Program-made: the position numbers and the translations under genes | Shown here: in pieces, positions 10,491-20,923 of the stretch | Layout: every line of letters begins with the position of its first letter | Numbering within the stretch: the first letter of the stretch is position 1 | The notes under the pieces: generated by a model | The model's database searches: none | Told to the model about the DNA's origin: nothing | Seen by the model: only the letters and a program-made list of their open reading frames with translations | Source of the DNA: Amorphophallus konjac | Lineage: Eukaryota; Streptophyta; Magnoliopsida; Alismatales; Araceae | NCBI GenBank assembly: GCA_022559845.1 | Contig: CM040125.1 | Span: 329,165,829-329,229,828, forward strand | Direction: 5' to 3' | Length of the DNA: 64,000 bases

Positions 10491-11901
10491 TATTTTTTTA
10501 TGATTTTGCAGGATTAATTAAGATCCCTAATATAAACCCTCCAAGATCAAAGGAGTTTGATGCCACAGAGTTTGGAAAGGTTACAATGGAGTTTGGGGCT
10601 GAAATCTGAAAGTCTGGAATTTACTATAGCTTTAGGTCGACCGACCCTGTAGCTTAGGTCGACCGAAGCACTGTAGCTCGGTCGACCGACCCTGTAGCTT
10701 AGGTCGACCGAAATTGGCAGTTCTGCCTGAAAATTCACCTGTAAAATTCCGGTCGACCGACCACCTACCTCCGGTCGACCGAACCCCCCGAGGCAGCAAT
10801 TGTTGACTTTGTTTTCTTCAACGTGGGAAGCTTTTCTCCTTGGATTTTTTTAATCCCAAAAGTCACCAGATATCCCTGGAATTGTGGATCTATGTCTTGG
10901 CTTGTCCTTGACCATCCTAGGTCTTATAAACCCACTTGTGTCTAACCTTTTACCCCTTTGCCCCCAGGATCATGGTAGACCTATTGAGGGTCTTTTTGGA
11001 TGGTTCTAGAAGGGTTATCATGGTCTTTTCATGTCTTCTATATAAGCTCTCTTGTGAACTCCGAATTTCACAAGAAATCCCCATTTGAGCTAATGTTTTC
11101 TATCTTGTAGGTCAAGAGAGAGGAGAAGAAGAGAAAGGGGAAAAGAAGGGGAGATTTGATCTTCATCCAAGAGGTTTTGAAGATCGTGGAAGAAGGAAAA
11201 GTGCAGCGGATCGAGGAGAGGATCGAGAGGACGTTGAAATCATCACCATCGAACTGGAGCTTCAAGCTACCATTTCTATTCGTCTTGGAAATCAAAGGGG
11301 GAACAATCTCTACATCCTTTAGTTGTTATTTTGTGATGTTTGCCATGTGTTCTATTTTGATCTGAGCTCATATTGTTATTTGTGTTTATTTTCCGAACCT
11401 AAAAATACATTTTGTGTGTGTGACCGTCTGTGTATACGGTTGTGTTTGATCGCCTGCGTGCGGTCATGTGTGTCATTGTGCTGCATTTGTTGCAGCGTGT
11501 GTGTGTGTGTTGTGATCCGGTCGTCGGATCGTGTGGGAGACTCCGTCTCCGTGTGTGTGTGTGTGTTGGGGCGTGTCCCCGTGTGTGTTTGGAGCATTGT
11601 CTCCGTGTTGGGGATTTATTCCCAAGTGAAGCCTCACCAGGTTTGGTGAGGGGTGGACTTAGGGAGCCCGTCGTGGTCCCGAACCACCTTAAAAGTCGAT
11701 GTGCACTCTGGTTTGGTTTGTGCGTCTGTGTGGTTTGATTGTTATATCCGTTTGTATGATCGTGTGGGAACGGAGAGATTGAGAGAATTAGTTACCTTGT
11801 TTAGTTAACTTCCTCAATCTTGTTAAAAGGTGTTAGTTCCGCTACGTAGCATTTTAATTTGCCATCTAGTGTGGGGGACAATTCAACCCTCCCTTCTTGT
11901 C
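10491..11901 (+). repeat. Copia LTR remnant (plus strand), left edge uncertain
   Basis: TATA box TATATAAG at 11039-11046 is followed by a GT-rich tract (about 11410-11590). Next comes the stem-loop block shared with the other copia LTRs here (11630-11694): CCTCACC/GGTGAGG, GGTGGAC, then GAACCACCTTAAAA. The end, ATTCAACCCTCCC, matches the LTR end style ATTCACCCCC of the copia at 17641. The expected CA end, PBS and leader are deleted, so the LTR runs almost directly into gag. The U3 part holds the GGTCGACCGA array listed separately. Confidence 0.6.
10635..10782 (+). repeat. GGTCGACCGA motif array in copia LTR
   Basis: Six exact copies of GGTCGACCGA (a GTCGAC palindrome extended to CGGTCGACCG in places) start at 10635, 10657, 10680, 10702, 10751 and 10773. 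Spacing is 22, 23, 22, 49 and 22 bp. Spacers include repeated CCCTGTAGCTTA. Confidence 0.9.
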
Positions 11902-12126
11902 TGCTCGCCTACCTAGGGACCAACATCATCCACCTATATTTAATGGTTCCAACCTTCATTCCTGGCTAAGCCGCATGCGTAAGTTTGTCAATTCAATTGA
12001 TCATGATTTATGGAATTTAATTACGCATGGTCCACACAAATTGCCCAATGACAAATCTAAGTGGACTAATGATCATAGATCAAAGAACAAAGATAATGTT
12101 AGAGCTTTAAATTTGATGAAAGCTAC
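11902..12126 (+). pseudogene. Copia gag N-terminus fragment
   Basis: The frame reads FNGSNLHSWLSRMRKFVNSID, then WTNDHRSKNKDNVRALNLMKATVD. This parallels FDGTNFSTWL...INSIDVNLW...WSNEDRLKNYDN of the copia gag at 17801. Known: this is the N-terminal domain of plant copia gag. No ATG fits: the frame opens only with TTG at 11897, and the true start was lost with the LTR/gag junction. It breaks off at a TRIM element. The next part of a homologous gag lies on the opposite strand at 1-1020. Confidence 0.75.
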
Positions 12127-12556
12127 TGTAGATGCGAGATGAACCTTTTTGGTGCCCCCAAGAGGTATTGTCCCCGCCACGCCAGAGGGCAGCTAGGGTT
12201 TTGTCCTTGTAAAAGGGCCGTCTTGGGTTAAGAGGTGAAGACCTTCTTTATAAGCACTCGGTTACTTTTCTCAACATCTGATGTGGGATTAATCCTGTGA
12301 CCCTAGGTCCACTACACAAGCCCCCCTTTGAGAAGACAAGCGAGTGCGTGCTCAAGGTTCCCACAGACGGCGCCACTTTGTAGATGCGAGATGAACCTTT
12401 TTGGTGCCACCAAGAGGTATTATCCCCACCACGTCGGAGGGCGGCTAGTGTTTTGTCCTTGTAAAAGGGCCCTCTTGGGTTAAGAGGTGAAGACGTTCTT
12501 TATAAACACTCGGTTACTTTTCTCAACATCTGATGTGGGATTAATCCTATGACCCA
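12127..12556 (-). mobile_element. TRIM-like miniature LTR element
   Basis: Two near-identical 178-bp direct repeats (12127-12304 and 12379-12556) flank a 74-bp interior. On the minus strand each repeat runs TGGGTCA...CATCTACA. Next to the right-hand repeat, three bases in, the minus strand reads TGGCGCCGTCTGTGGGAA (within 12356-12375), a PBS type seen in plant gypsy and TRIM elements. Beside the other repeat is a purine run AAAGGGGGG (complement of about 12321-12329). There is no coding capacity. The left repeat ends TGACCCT instead of TGACCCA. The flanks GCTAC and ATAAT do not match, so there is no target duplication and the element sits at a rearranged junction. Confidence 0.75.
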
Positions 12557-12632
12557 ATAATGCACCAAATAAGCAGGATCTACGCTGCATACGGTTAAAT
12601 CTAATTAATCAGAGACCAGCTCTGATACCAAT
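12557..12632 (-). other. Copia PBS and leader fragment
   Basis: The complement of 12619-12630 is TGGTATCAGAGC (tRNA-iMet PBS). The next about 60 bases on the minus strand match the leader after the PBS at 17697-17760 (shared GGTCTCTGATT, ATCCTGCT and TTTGGTGCAT). The leader stops at the TRIM before any gag. Confidence 0.8.
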
Positions 12633-14049
12633 TGTTAGGTGCAATGTGGGATCTAAAGTGGGGTGAATAGATCCCTCTATAAAAACTTAGCTCAATTAAA
12701 ACCACACCCAATTTTCAATCACAGCGGAAGATAACACTTTAGACTAAGCAATCTACTGATGGTTAAATCTATGCACAATAACAAACGAAGACATCTTACA
12801 TCTGTAAACTTCAAGTTAAATGCAACTTGCAATTCTAACTTTAAACTGATTAACCAAGCAATGAGCTGAACGGATTCAGAATTAAGGTAAAACACATTAA
12901 GGCATCTAGCAATTCATACTTAATAAGTATCAACTCACACAAGATAGTTCTCGAACACTTAGCACACTATGAGCTCACAAGGCAGAACCAGCTCACACAC
13001 CAACCTGCGAAGGGGGTAGAGGATAAGGAGTACGTGCACAAATCAAGTCATGGTAGACAAGGACTTTTTAAGGTGGTTCGGTCTGTAACCTACAGACCTA
13101 CGTCCACCCCTCACTCAAATCGAGCGAGGCTTCCCTTGCAAAAGTAAGACCGTAGACTCAGTCTACAATAGACGCTAACTAACAGCTTGAACCAAGGGAA
13201 ACAAATACCTTCTCCCTGATCTTACAACCCGCAAGACCAGACCCACTACCACTGGTAGTGACCGGAGGAACAAATCCTCCCTTCCTTTAAAGACACAGAG
13301 GGACCTGTGAACAGCAACCCACTGCTAACAACCCAGAGGAACAATCCTCTCTTCCTCTGAAAACACAGAGGGAACACCGGAGGAACAACCTCCACACTCA
13401 GGTTTCCCGAGCAAACCACACACAGGTGTGAACTGTGTGCAACCACCTTGCGTGCATAGAGCACTACAAGGCAAACATGAAGGCTAGAAATGAAAAATGA
13501 ACAAACAAAAAACACAAAGGAGAAAACAAAAGGAATGTAGCTCCAAGGAGCAGAGCAGTTCTGGATTTGATCCACGAACTGATGGACTCAGCAAATCTCA
13601 AATGGAACTCCTAGCTTCACTCTATGGCTTCTCTCACGAGCTAGCCTCTTTCTATCTGAACTCTCTCTCGAACTCTCTCTTTCTCTCCTTCTTCTTCTCA
13701 CTCTCTTTCTCTTTTCTTCAACTCTCGTAACACTCTTTCTTTTTCTTCTTTCTTGTCTATTCTGCCTTTGATGCAGGTTCTTCTAGCTCTATCGCAGTCC
13801 TCTATTGTTGCCTTCTTCTCCTCACGAAGAAGCAGTATATATATGTTGAGCAGATAAAATAATTTCGAGAATGAACGTTTCCAAATTTGCTTCCTGCCAC
13901 TTGTCCATCTGTCATTGAGAATAATATGTTCAGAAGCCATGTTAGATATCTAGGATCACGTGCCAAATGATTGGCTTTAGCACTTGGGCGTGTAGCAGAT
14001 GTGAGACACGGCTGGCTTAACCTTTCATGAGCTTTCCACGAACTCATCC

Positions 14050-15060
14050 ATTTGTCAGCCTTACCAAGGTATTTTACACCCTTAGTAGGCTATTTGTCAG
14101 ATATATTAGCTATTTGTCACCCTTAATAGCCGTCACCTTAAATCTTCTGCCTTTGAGCTTGAGCTGTCACCTTTAGTTATTTGTCACCCTTACTTGCACA
14201 TTTGTCACACGTAGTCTTCTTCAGCTGGTATACCATGGCCGCGTCGACGTAGCTACGCCTTGCGTTAACGCAGCTTCTTCCATTTTCAAGCATTCCATGC
14301 CTGTTGCCCATTTGTCACCCTTACTGATGTATTTGTCACCCTTATCTCCTATTTGTCACCGTTAGGCATCTATTTGTCAGAGTTAACACTCAAGACACGT
14401 CGCCTTTGTCTTCACAATGTTTCTTTCTTCCGTGTGAGCCATTTCTTTCTTCTTCTCCATTTGACTATCTTGTGTTCACTATAGCTGGCTGGAACTTGAC
14501 TTTGACTTGGATCACTGTAGCTGACCAGTGTTGACCATTGACTTTGGACTTTGACTGGAGTCTTCATGACTTGGGTCAACAGAACATTGAGCTTGACTGG
14601 AGTATTCTTTGTCTAACATTGACTTTGACCAGTCAACATTGATTGTCAATTTCTAACTGCTTTAGAAGACCTTTGGGATCACTATTCATTATTTGTCTTC
14701 TTGTGATCACTGTACATCCTTTGTCTTCTTGTGAACACGACTCTCTTTCTTCCAGTTCCTCTTGCTTCTCATTTGATAGCTCTCACGAGCTATTTGTCAC
14801 CCTTAACCGACCATTTGTCTCCCTTAAGGAGCTATTATTCACCCTTATGAAGTTATTTGTTACCTATGTTTCACATGGTTGGCTGGTGCTTCTGGCTGGC
14901 TTCTGGAGTCGACTCCAAGCTCATGTCAAGTCGACTCGCCTTCTTCGCATCTGAGGGGTTTCAGCGCTATTGTACATTTTTTCACCCTTACTGACTTATT
15001 TTTCTGCCTTATTGATTATTTTACACCGCTACCCATCTATTTGTCACCACTAATCCGTAG
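14050..15060. repeat. Degenerate TATTTGTCACCCTTA repeats in copia U3
   Basis: At least a dozen copies of a core ATTTGTCACCCTTA or close variants lie about 20 bp or multiples apart (for example near 14112, 14179, 14310, 14332, 14352, 14373, 14792, 14812, 15040). Between them are GTCGAC palindromes (14908-14935; also 15120-15146 just outside). Confidence 0.8.
14458..14650. promoter_or_regulatory. W-box-like TTGAC cluster in LTR U3
   Basis: About eight TTGACT/TTGACC words, plus reverse forms GGTCAA and AGTCAA, fall within some 190 bp of the presumed U3 of the minus-strand copia LTR, upstream of its TATA. TTGAC[CT] is the known core bound by WRKY factors. Whether any is bound here is inference. 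Confidence 0.45.
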
Positions 15061-15562
15061 CTATTGACCTTTTCTCGCCTTTTATTTTTGGCTAGCGGGT
15101 GACTTCTAGTTGTCTTCAAGTCGACTTGAAGAACTTTTGAAGTCGACTTGGACTACATGAAAGCTTCTTCTTTTCTTTAGCCAGCGGGTAACTTCTTCTG
15201 TGCCATTAGCTCACCAAATCTTGTTACTGCTGGCTTCTGCTGAAGGTTGCTTGTGCCACAGTTCTTGTTTCACTGCTTGTACCACAGCTTGTACCACTGT
15301 CATTGCCGTACTGCAATCATGAACTCTGCTGAATTGACTTAACCTTTGAGATCCTTTGAGATCTATTCTTATCAGAATTCAAACACATGCTTCTATACAT
15401 AATAAGATCATAAAAGCAATGCACCAAAATCAATGCACCAATGCACCAATATCAAACATATGACTTCATTACTAAAAAAACATGAATCAATCCCATGCAT
15501 GCATACGCAGACTCATGATGAGTCATAGTGTTTGACATCATCAAAATCACAGGGACACAACA

Positions 15563-16054
15563 GGCCCCTGTCCTCACCGGTCGATGGTGTTGGCGTCCCC
15601 ATGGTCGTCCACGTAGGGGAGCAGCTGTTCTGGGTAGCGTGCTTGCATAGGAGGGGGGCTTCAAGCATTGAATGCTCGCGCGAGAGAAGAAGGTGAACAG
15701 TGAGAGCGGATCGCGAGGAGAGGGCGTGACTGGGAGCGACAGTGCACCCATTTTCCTCCTATTTCCATTTTTTTTAAATTCCTTCTCTTTTCTTCTTACC
15801 CCCTCCTTCTTGTATTTGTGCATGTATCCCTTGCGTCCCCCGCCTCCCCCCTTTCTGCATGGTATTGGGCTAAGCCCAAAGGAAAGTGGCCCATTTGTAT
15901 CCTTGCCTTCTTCTACTCTCTTTGGAATTGGGTTTGGCCCATTTTTTTAGTGCCAATAGTGGCTCCCATAACGTAACACTATGTCGCATGGCACTTAGCT
16001 CCTACACTCCCGAATGATAGTTTATGGCTAACATATAGATTTCCATTTTCATTT
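15563..16054. other. Unassigned interval between copia elements
   Basis: No gene or family recognised. GC-rich and CT-rich patches include GGGCTAAGCCCAAAGG and two GGCCCATTT words. The last about 60 bases (TATGGCTAACATATAG...TTTCCAAG) resemble TATGGCCAACGAATTTCAAG of the gypsy LTRs (near 24811), suggesting the old LTR at 59771-62233 begins on this side. Confidence 0.35.
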
Positions 16055-16619
16055 CCAAGTGTTGTGTCCCTGTGGTTTTGATGATGTCAACTATTATGTC
16101 TTATTATATATATAACCTTGATGTATTTATTAATGATCTCATCATATGTATCCTCGATGAATCTCAATCTAGAAGTTTACAAACTGGAAGCACCAAGAGT
16201 TCTACCTCAACACATCTGATGCAACTGATAGCTTCATGCTGACATGTCGATGCAGCAGTGCGACTACTGCCAGATAAGGTTCTGAAGATGACTCAAAAAG
16301 TCATAAAAAGACAATCACTACTGTCAACGCTAAGAAGTGACAACAGGTCAATGCTACTGTTCAATTGTAAGTCAGCAATTGCATTAAAGGTCAGTGCATA
16401 TATATTCTCTTTACTAGATCCATGATCAAACACCTGGGTTACATAAAGGCAGACCACATCAATCTCACGTGGAACTTAAGTAATCTAAGGCGGGAAGCTA
16501 AAGCCTGCCACGTGGATCGTCTTATTCTCTACCTCTGACACATGGACTTTCGAAGTGCGCGGGAACATGTTCTCCACGCGCCCAAAATCAAAAGCTCGTG
16601 GGACCACAGGACTCGTGCT

Positions 16620-16629
16620 CTATAAAAGG
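16620..16629 (+). promoter_or_regulatory. Copia LTR TATA box
   Basis: CTATAAAAGG, also present as CTATAAAAGGCG near 23811 in the 3' LTR. Both are followed by GATCGAGCGCTC. Typical plant core promoter spacing upstream of a purine-rich leader. Confidence 0.7.
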
Positions 16630-17039
16630 TGATCGAGCGCTCAAATTCGGGAAGTGCATCTGAGAAGAAAGGGAGATCAGAAGAGAGTATCTCAGCAATT
16701 AAGGGAAGATCAAAAGAAGAGGAAAGAAGAGCAGAAGAGTACAAGATCCAGAGAGTTCGTGAGAAGAGTCAGAGTTAGAGTGTTGAGAGAGAGAGAGTTC
16801 GCTGAAGGAAGAAGAAGGAGAAGGAGAGAAATAGAGTATCGGATGATTAGAAGAAGTCTGAGGGAAAAGAGAGAGTGAGCATAGAAAGAGAAAGAGAGTG
16901 AGCAAGAGAGAATAGAGAGGAAGAGTGAGCTCAAGAATCTGCGTCTTCATCAGATCCAGAACTGTTTTGCTCCTGCGTGAGCTATATCTTTTCATGTTTT
17001 TCTTTTCAATTTCGTTCTTTGTTTTCTTTACCATTTCAA

Positions 17040-17190
17040 GCAAGCTATGTTGCTCAGCGGGCGAGGTGTGATCCTCGGACAGCAAGCTGTGATTGCTCAG
17101 CTGTAGCAAGCTGTGATGCTCAGCGGAAGCAAGCTATGGTGCTCAGCGGTGTAAGCAAGCTGTGATGCTCAGCAGTTCAAGTTGTGAGTC
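17040..17190 (+). repeat. Minisatellite AGCAAGCTGTGATGCTCAGCGG in LTR
   Basis: About five imperfect units of 22-30 bp with core CAAGCTGTGATGCTCAGC. The same array, with different point changes, is in the 3' LTR at about 59124-59270. Confidence 0.85.
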
Positions 17191-17684
17191 AGCAGAAGCC
17201 TCACTCGTGTTTGAGTGGGGGATGGACGTAGGTCTGTGTTAGTAGACCGAACCATCTAAAAATTCTCTGTGCTGTGGTTTGTGATTGTGAGATTGTCCAA
17301 CTGCATATCTTCTATCTCCTTCATAGGATGTGTTAGCCTATTTATTGAGCACTATTTGGTTAATACTTAATTTCCTTGACTCATTGATCTGAGATAGGAT
17401 TTCTGTTCTTCACTAGAATATAAATCTGTTTGCACACCAATTAAGTATTGATTCATTTGCTATAAGACTTGCTCCATTCAGTGTGATGAATTGTGTCCAA
17501 CGTTATATCAGTCTGTGTGCATGCTAAGCATTTGGGCAGAATTATGGCTTAGTGTATGAGCTATTCATTCTACATCTTTTAATTGATTGTCTTTAGCTTG
17601 GATGAGTTTTTAATTCCACAATAATTTTTAACGGGGATCCATTCACCCCCCCCCCTCTGGATCCGTGCCTTGCACACCAACAAT

Positions 17685-17696
17685 TGGTATCAGAGC
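17685..17696 (+). other. Gag-only copia primer binding site
   Basis: TGGTATCAGAGC two bases after the 5' LTR; complement of initiator tRNA-Met. Confidence 0.9.
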
Positions 17697-17800
17697 AGGT
17701 CTCTGATTCATCAGATCCAACGATCTGCTGAGGATCCTGCTATTTTTGGTGCATAGTTGTGTTTAGCGTGTTACTTTGAAACTGTTTGTTGATTGTCTCA

Positions 17801-18820
17801 ATGGCTTAACTTCATGTATTCGATGGTACTAATTTCAGTACTTGGTTAGGCGGTCTATGTGTTTACATAAACTCCATTGATGTTAATCTATGGAGTCCTG
17901 TGTCTGATGGCCCGTATCAATTGTCTCATGATCAGACCGAGTGGTCTAATGAGGATAGATTAAAGAACTATGATAATATCACAGTTCTTAACATCTTAAT
18001 GGCTGCAGTTGATATTGACATATGTCCTTCTGTCTGCAGATGCACGTCTCGAAAGGAAATCTTGGATAAAGTGATTGCCATCCATGGGAAGCAAGAGGAA
18101 CAATGTTTGATGGCCAACCAAAGTGATCACAGCAGTGATCAAACGAATGAAACAGCATCTCAGGTAAGCTCCGGATCTAAAGAACTTTCTGTTGATGGAT
18201 TGATGAAAATGTATGAAAAGCTTTATGATAGATACAAGAAAATGAAATTAGAAAATAAAAAATTGAAAAAGAAGATTTAATAGAAAAATGCCAACTCTTC
18301 ATGTAAAAAATGCTTACTATTGGAAGAGTCAAATAAATGTTATGAGTCTGATGCTCGAATGTATAAGGAACAAGTTTATCTATTAAAAATTGAAAATCAA
18401 GAGTTCCTAAATAAAGTTTCTAAACTAGAAGAAAAACTGTGATCAAACAATGATGATCAAATGTTAATCAATGACCTTATTCAGAATAAAAAACTGATGG
18501 AAGAAAATGAAAATCTGAAGGAGCAAAATAAAAATCTGATGGTATTGAATATTGTCATGTCAGAAAGATTAATATCTCTTTGTGTGCTTTCTGACAATGC
18601 TGATAACCTGCTCACTTTTGAGAAAGAAATCGAAAACTTCAAAAAGGAAAATGAATCCCTGAAAGAAAGGATTGTTGTGTTGGAAAGAGAGAGAGCGAAC
18701 TTTGAAATCCTCACTGCTTCCCTGAGAAATCAAATCAAAGGATTAAATCAGTCCTCATCTAAATCTACTAATGACAAAGGTAAAATGAAAATTTCCTTGC
18801 CAGATGAGGTTAATGATTAG
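17801..18820 (+). pseudogene. Copia gag, N-terminal and coiled-coil part
   Basis: The ATG at 17801 follows a 104-base leader. The frame reads a copia gag N-domain (HVFDGTNFSTWLGG...INSIDVNLW) and then, from about 18100, an acidic/Lys-rich coiled coil with heptad-like Leu/Ile (YEKLYDRYKKMKLENKKLKKK; ENENLKEQNKNLMVLN). All parts stay in one frame, but it is closed by TAA at 17807 (codon 3, where a Gln CAA fits), TAA-TAG at 18278-18283 and TGA near 18440. Longest open pieces: 17900-18280 and 18461-18820. Gag would assemble the particle. This copy cannot make a full protein without readthrough. Confidence 0.8.
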
Positions 18821-19014
18821 ATTAAGGAGATAGGATGTATTTCTAAAATAGAGAGAAAATGAGGAATCAGTTATACACAACTTTTGTGCATAGCTCAAAT
18901 ATTACTAGTTCTTCGACTACTTCTCCAAATAAGCCAGCTGGTCAAAAAAATCAAAAACAGAAGAAAAATCAAAAGAAAAATAAAACATAGAAAAAGAATT
19001 TTGTCAAATCAAAT

Positions 19015-19713
19015 ATGCATGCCAAAAATCCTCATACAAAACACCATGCTTCAATGCGAACAAACATATCATGTCATTATTGTGGTAAGCATGGACACTT
19101 TATGAATAATTGTTATATCATGAGGAGGGACGATATGAATGTTGGTAGAACTCCTGCTAGGAAATCACACACTTCACAGAGAAATAGAATAAACTGTTAT
19201 TACTATGGCAAAGCAGGACATACTACGGCTCAGTGTTAGCATGCTAAAGGAAAAATGAAATATCATTCTCATGATAAATATGTCAAATTCCTTGCAAATC
19301 ATCATGTTTTTGATGAAAATAAATTTGTTTCAAATGGCCAGCACATTGTGTGTTTTAATTATGGAACACTTGGCCATAGGGTAAATGAATGCTGGATGAA
19401 TAATGGTAGAAGAAATTCACATTCATGCTTTAATTGTGGGAAACATGGCCATATAGTCAAGGACTGTTGGCATCTGAAAAAGAACCTTAATTTTCATGAC
19501 AGAAAATGCAAAGTGTCTATATACCCACTGAAATCTCATGCACATACTCTGAAGAGAAATCTGAATGCATTTACTTATTGCCGTAACTGTGGAAAATCTG
19601 GACATTCTATGGATAATTGCTTTGTAATGAAATTTGATGATTTGAAAGCTCCGAAAATGTGGAGAGCACCATTCAGAGGTGTCATTGACACTTCAGGACC
19701 CAAGAAATCTTAG
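19015..19713 (+). pseudogene. Copia gag, nucleocapsid part with five CCHC-type knuckles
   Basis: One frame, different from the coiled-coil part (a frameshift lies between 18821 and 19015), with a TAG at about 19237. Knuckle units of type C-x2-C-x4-H-x4-C start at about 19072 (CHYCGKHGHFMNNC), 19195 (CYYYGKAGHTTAQC), 19351 (CFNYGTLGHRVNEC), 19426 (CFNCGKHGHIVKDC) and 19579 (CRNCGKSGHSMDNC). Units 2 and 3 have Tyr for the second Cys, so probably only three could bind zinc. Known: plant copia gag usually has one or two knuckles, so five is unusual. The frame ends at 19713 without entering protease or integrase. Confidence 0.82.
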
Positions 19714-20552
19714 ATACCAAGAAACATAAAATAAGATCTGTGTTTTGCAGGAGTGCCTTGGGGCTGAGAAATAAAAGGGGTTAACAAGCCAAGGCACCTA
19801 AGTATGGTAAAACCTCAATTTTGCGTTTCACAGGTATGGGTATTTGATTGTTCAATGATCTCCTTCGGATAGATGCATATTATGCTTAATCTATTAGTCA
19901 GAATCTCTCATGCATATATGTTTATATTTGCATCTAACATTTGCATTGTTTTTCATAAGTATTCAGTGCATATGATTGAGTCATTTGTGCATATATGAGA
20001 TTGAAAAAGAATTGGATATCATTGCCTAAAAATATGTATTGCACATGGTTGATACTTGCATAAGTCCATTGCATTTGTTTAAATGCATGTACATGTCATA
20101 ATGCACATCTTGCACAGAATCTGAAAAGATCTGAACTGCATAAGGTTGATATCTGCATACACGTGCTTAGAATGTTGTCATTTAAAATCTTGAGATGCAC
20201 ATAGAACTGTATTTTCACTGCATTGTCTTGCATGACTATTATGGTATATAAATGGTGAGTTACTAAAGGGTAAATGTAATTTGTCTGGAAGTTCTTACTA
20301 TGTGTGAGGTAGTCTTTAGACCAAGTCCTCTGCCCGGTACCATAGGTCAACATTGCACATAGAGCAGTCTAGACTCTCATGAGCATAATTCATTAAAACT
20401 CCTTGCATTGTTTTCTAATTCTGACTATACACTGCATACAGACAGGGGAGTTAGTCAAGGCAATTTTGTGGTTCATGCATATACATATTTGATTAGATCA
20501 ATCAACCCCCTACATGGTCTTCATGGCATATATGATGGTTCAATGCATTTAG

Positions 20553-20923
20553 TTAGGGGGAGTCAATGCATATACATACATTTGGGTAATTGCATATCAT
20601 TTATGTGTCAACAGGATTGATTGATATAAATGCACATATATAGGGGGAGTCCCTGCATTTCATAGTTTACTCATGTGCATTTGTTATCATGCATATACTA
20701 ATTTCAGAATTAATTGCATATCATTAATAATAAAAATACCAAAAAGATTGATTGATTGCATGCACACTTTTAGGGGGAGTTCAGCTATGAAGTCATCAAT
20801 CTCCCTACCATGTTCATTGCATATGTTGCAATCAGAATTTTGTCATTTCAATGCATAAAGAGGGGGAGCTCATCACTCTAACATATACATCGATTGCCAG
20901 CTCATGCATACACTTAGGGGGAG
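20553..20923 (+). repeat. Purine-tract array 1 (TTAGGGGGAG)
   Basis: Five copies of AGGGGGAG, most preceded by T or TT, at about 20553-20562, 20641-20649, 20771-20779, 20861-20868 and 20914-20923, each within AT-rich TGCATAT surroundings. They resemble the real purine tract beside the 3' LTR. Confidence 0.85.

Larger units (their letters stand above)
12633..15562 (-). repeat. Copia LTR, minus strand, long variant
   Basis: The plus-strand left end is TGTTAGGTGCAATG, beside the PBS. The right end GGGACACAACA is the reverse complement of the LTR start TGTTGTGTCCC of the copia at 16060, and the preceding GACATCATCAAAA also matches. The double stem-loop block is at 13075-13136 and a TATA-like TATATATA at 13836-13843. 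At 2930 bp it is about 1.3 kb longer than its relative, mostly through repeat-rich U3 at 14050-15160. Only one LTR remains, and no target duplication was found at 15563. Confidence 0.8.
16060..17682 (+). repeat. Gag-only copia 5' LTR
   Basis: 1623 bp. Promoter TATA (CTATAAAAGG) lies near 16620-16629. A purine-rich transcript start region (AGAAGAAGG, GAGAGAG) runs 16660-16930. The double stem-loop block is at 17197-17262, and a C-run precedes the end. Confidence 0.92.

Noticed and set aside
11376..11597. His/Thr-rich minus-strand frame
   Set aside because: Product of the GT-rich tract in the copia LTR.
15813..15818. TATTTG before a TG, matching TATTTG at 62234-62239 after the old LTR: possible 6-bp target duplication
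   Set aside because: The sequence after 15818 does not resemble gypsy LTR starts in this window and 5 bp would be expected; it could be chance.
17040..17190. Regularly spaced repeats that could be mistaken for a CRISPR array
   Set aside because: Units are imperfect, spacers are not unique, and they sit in a plant LTR.
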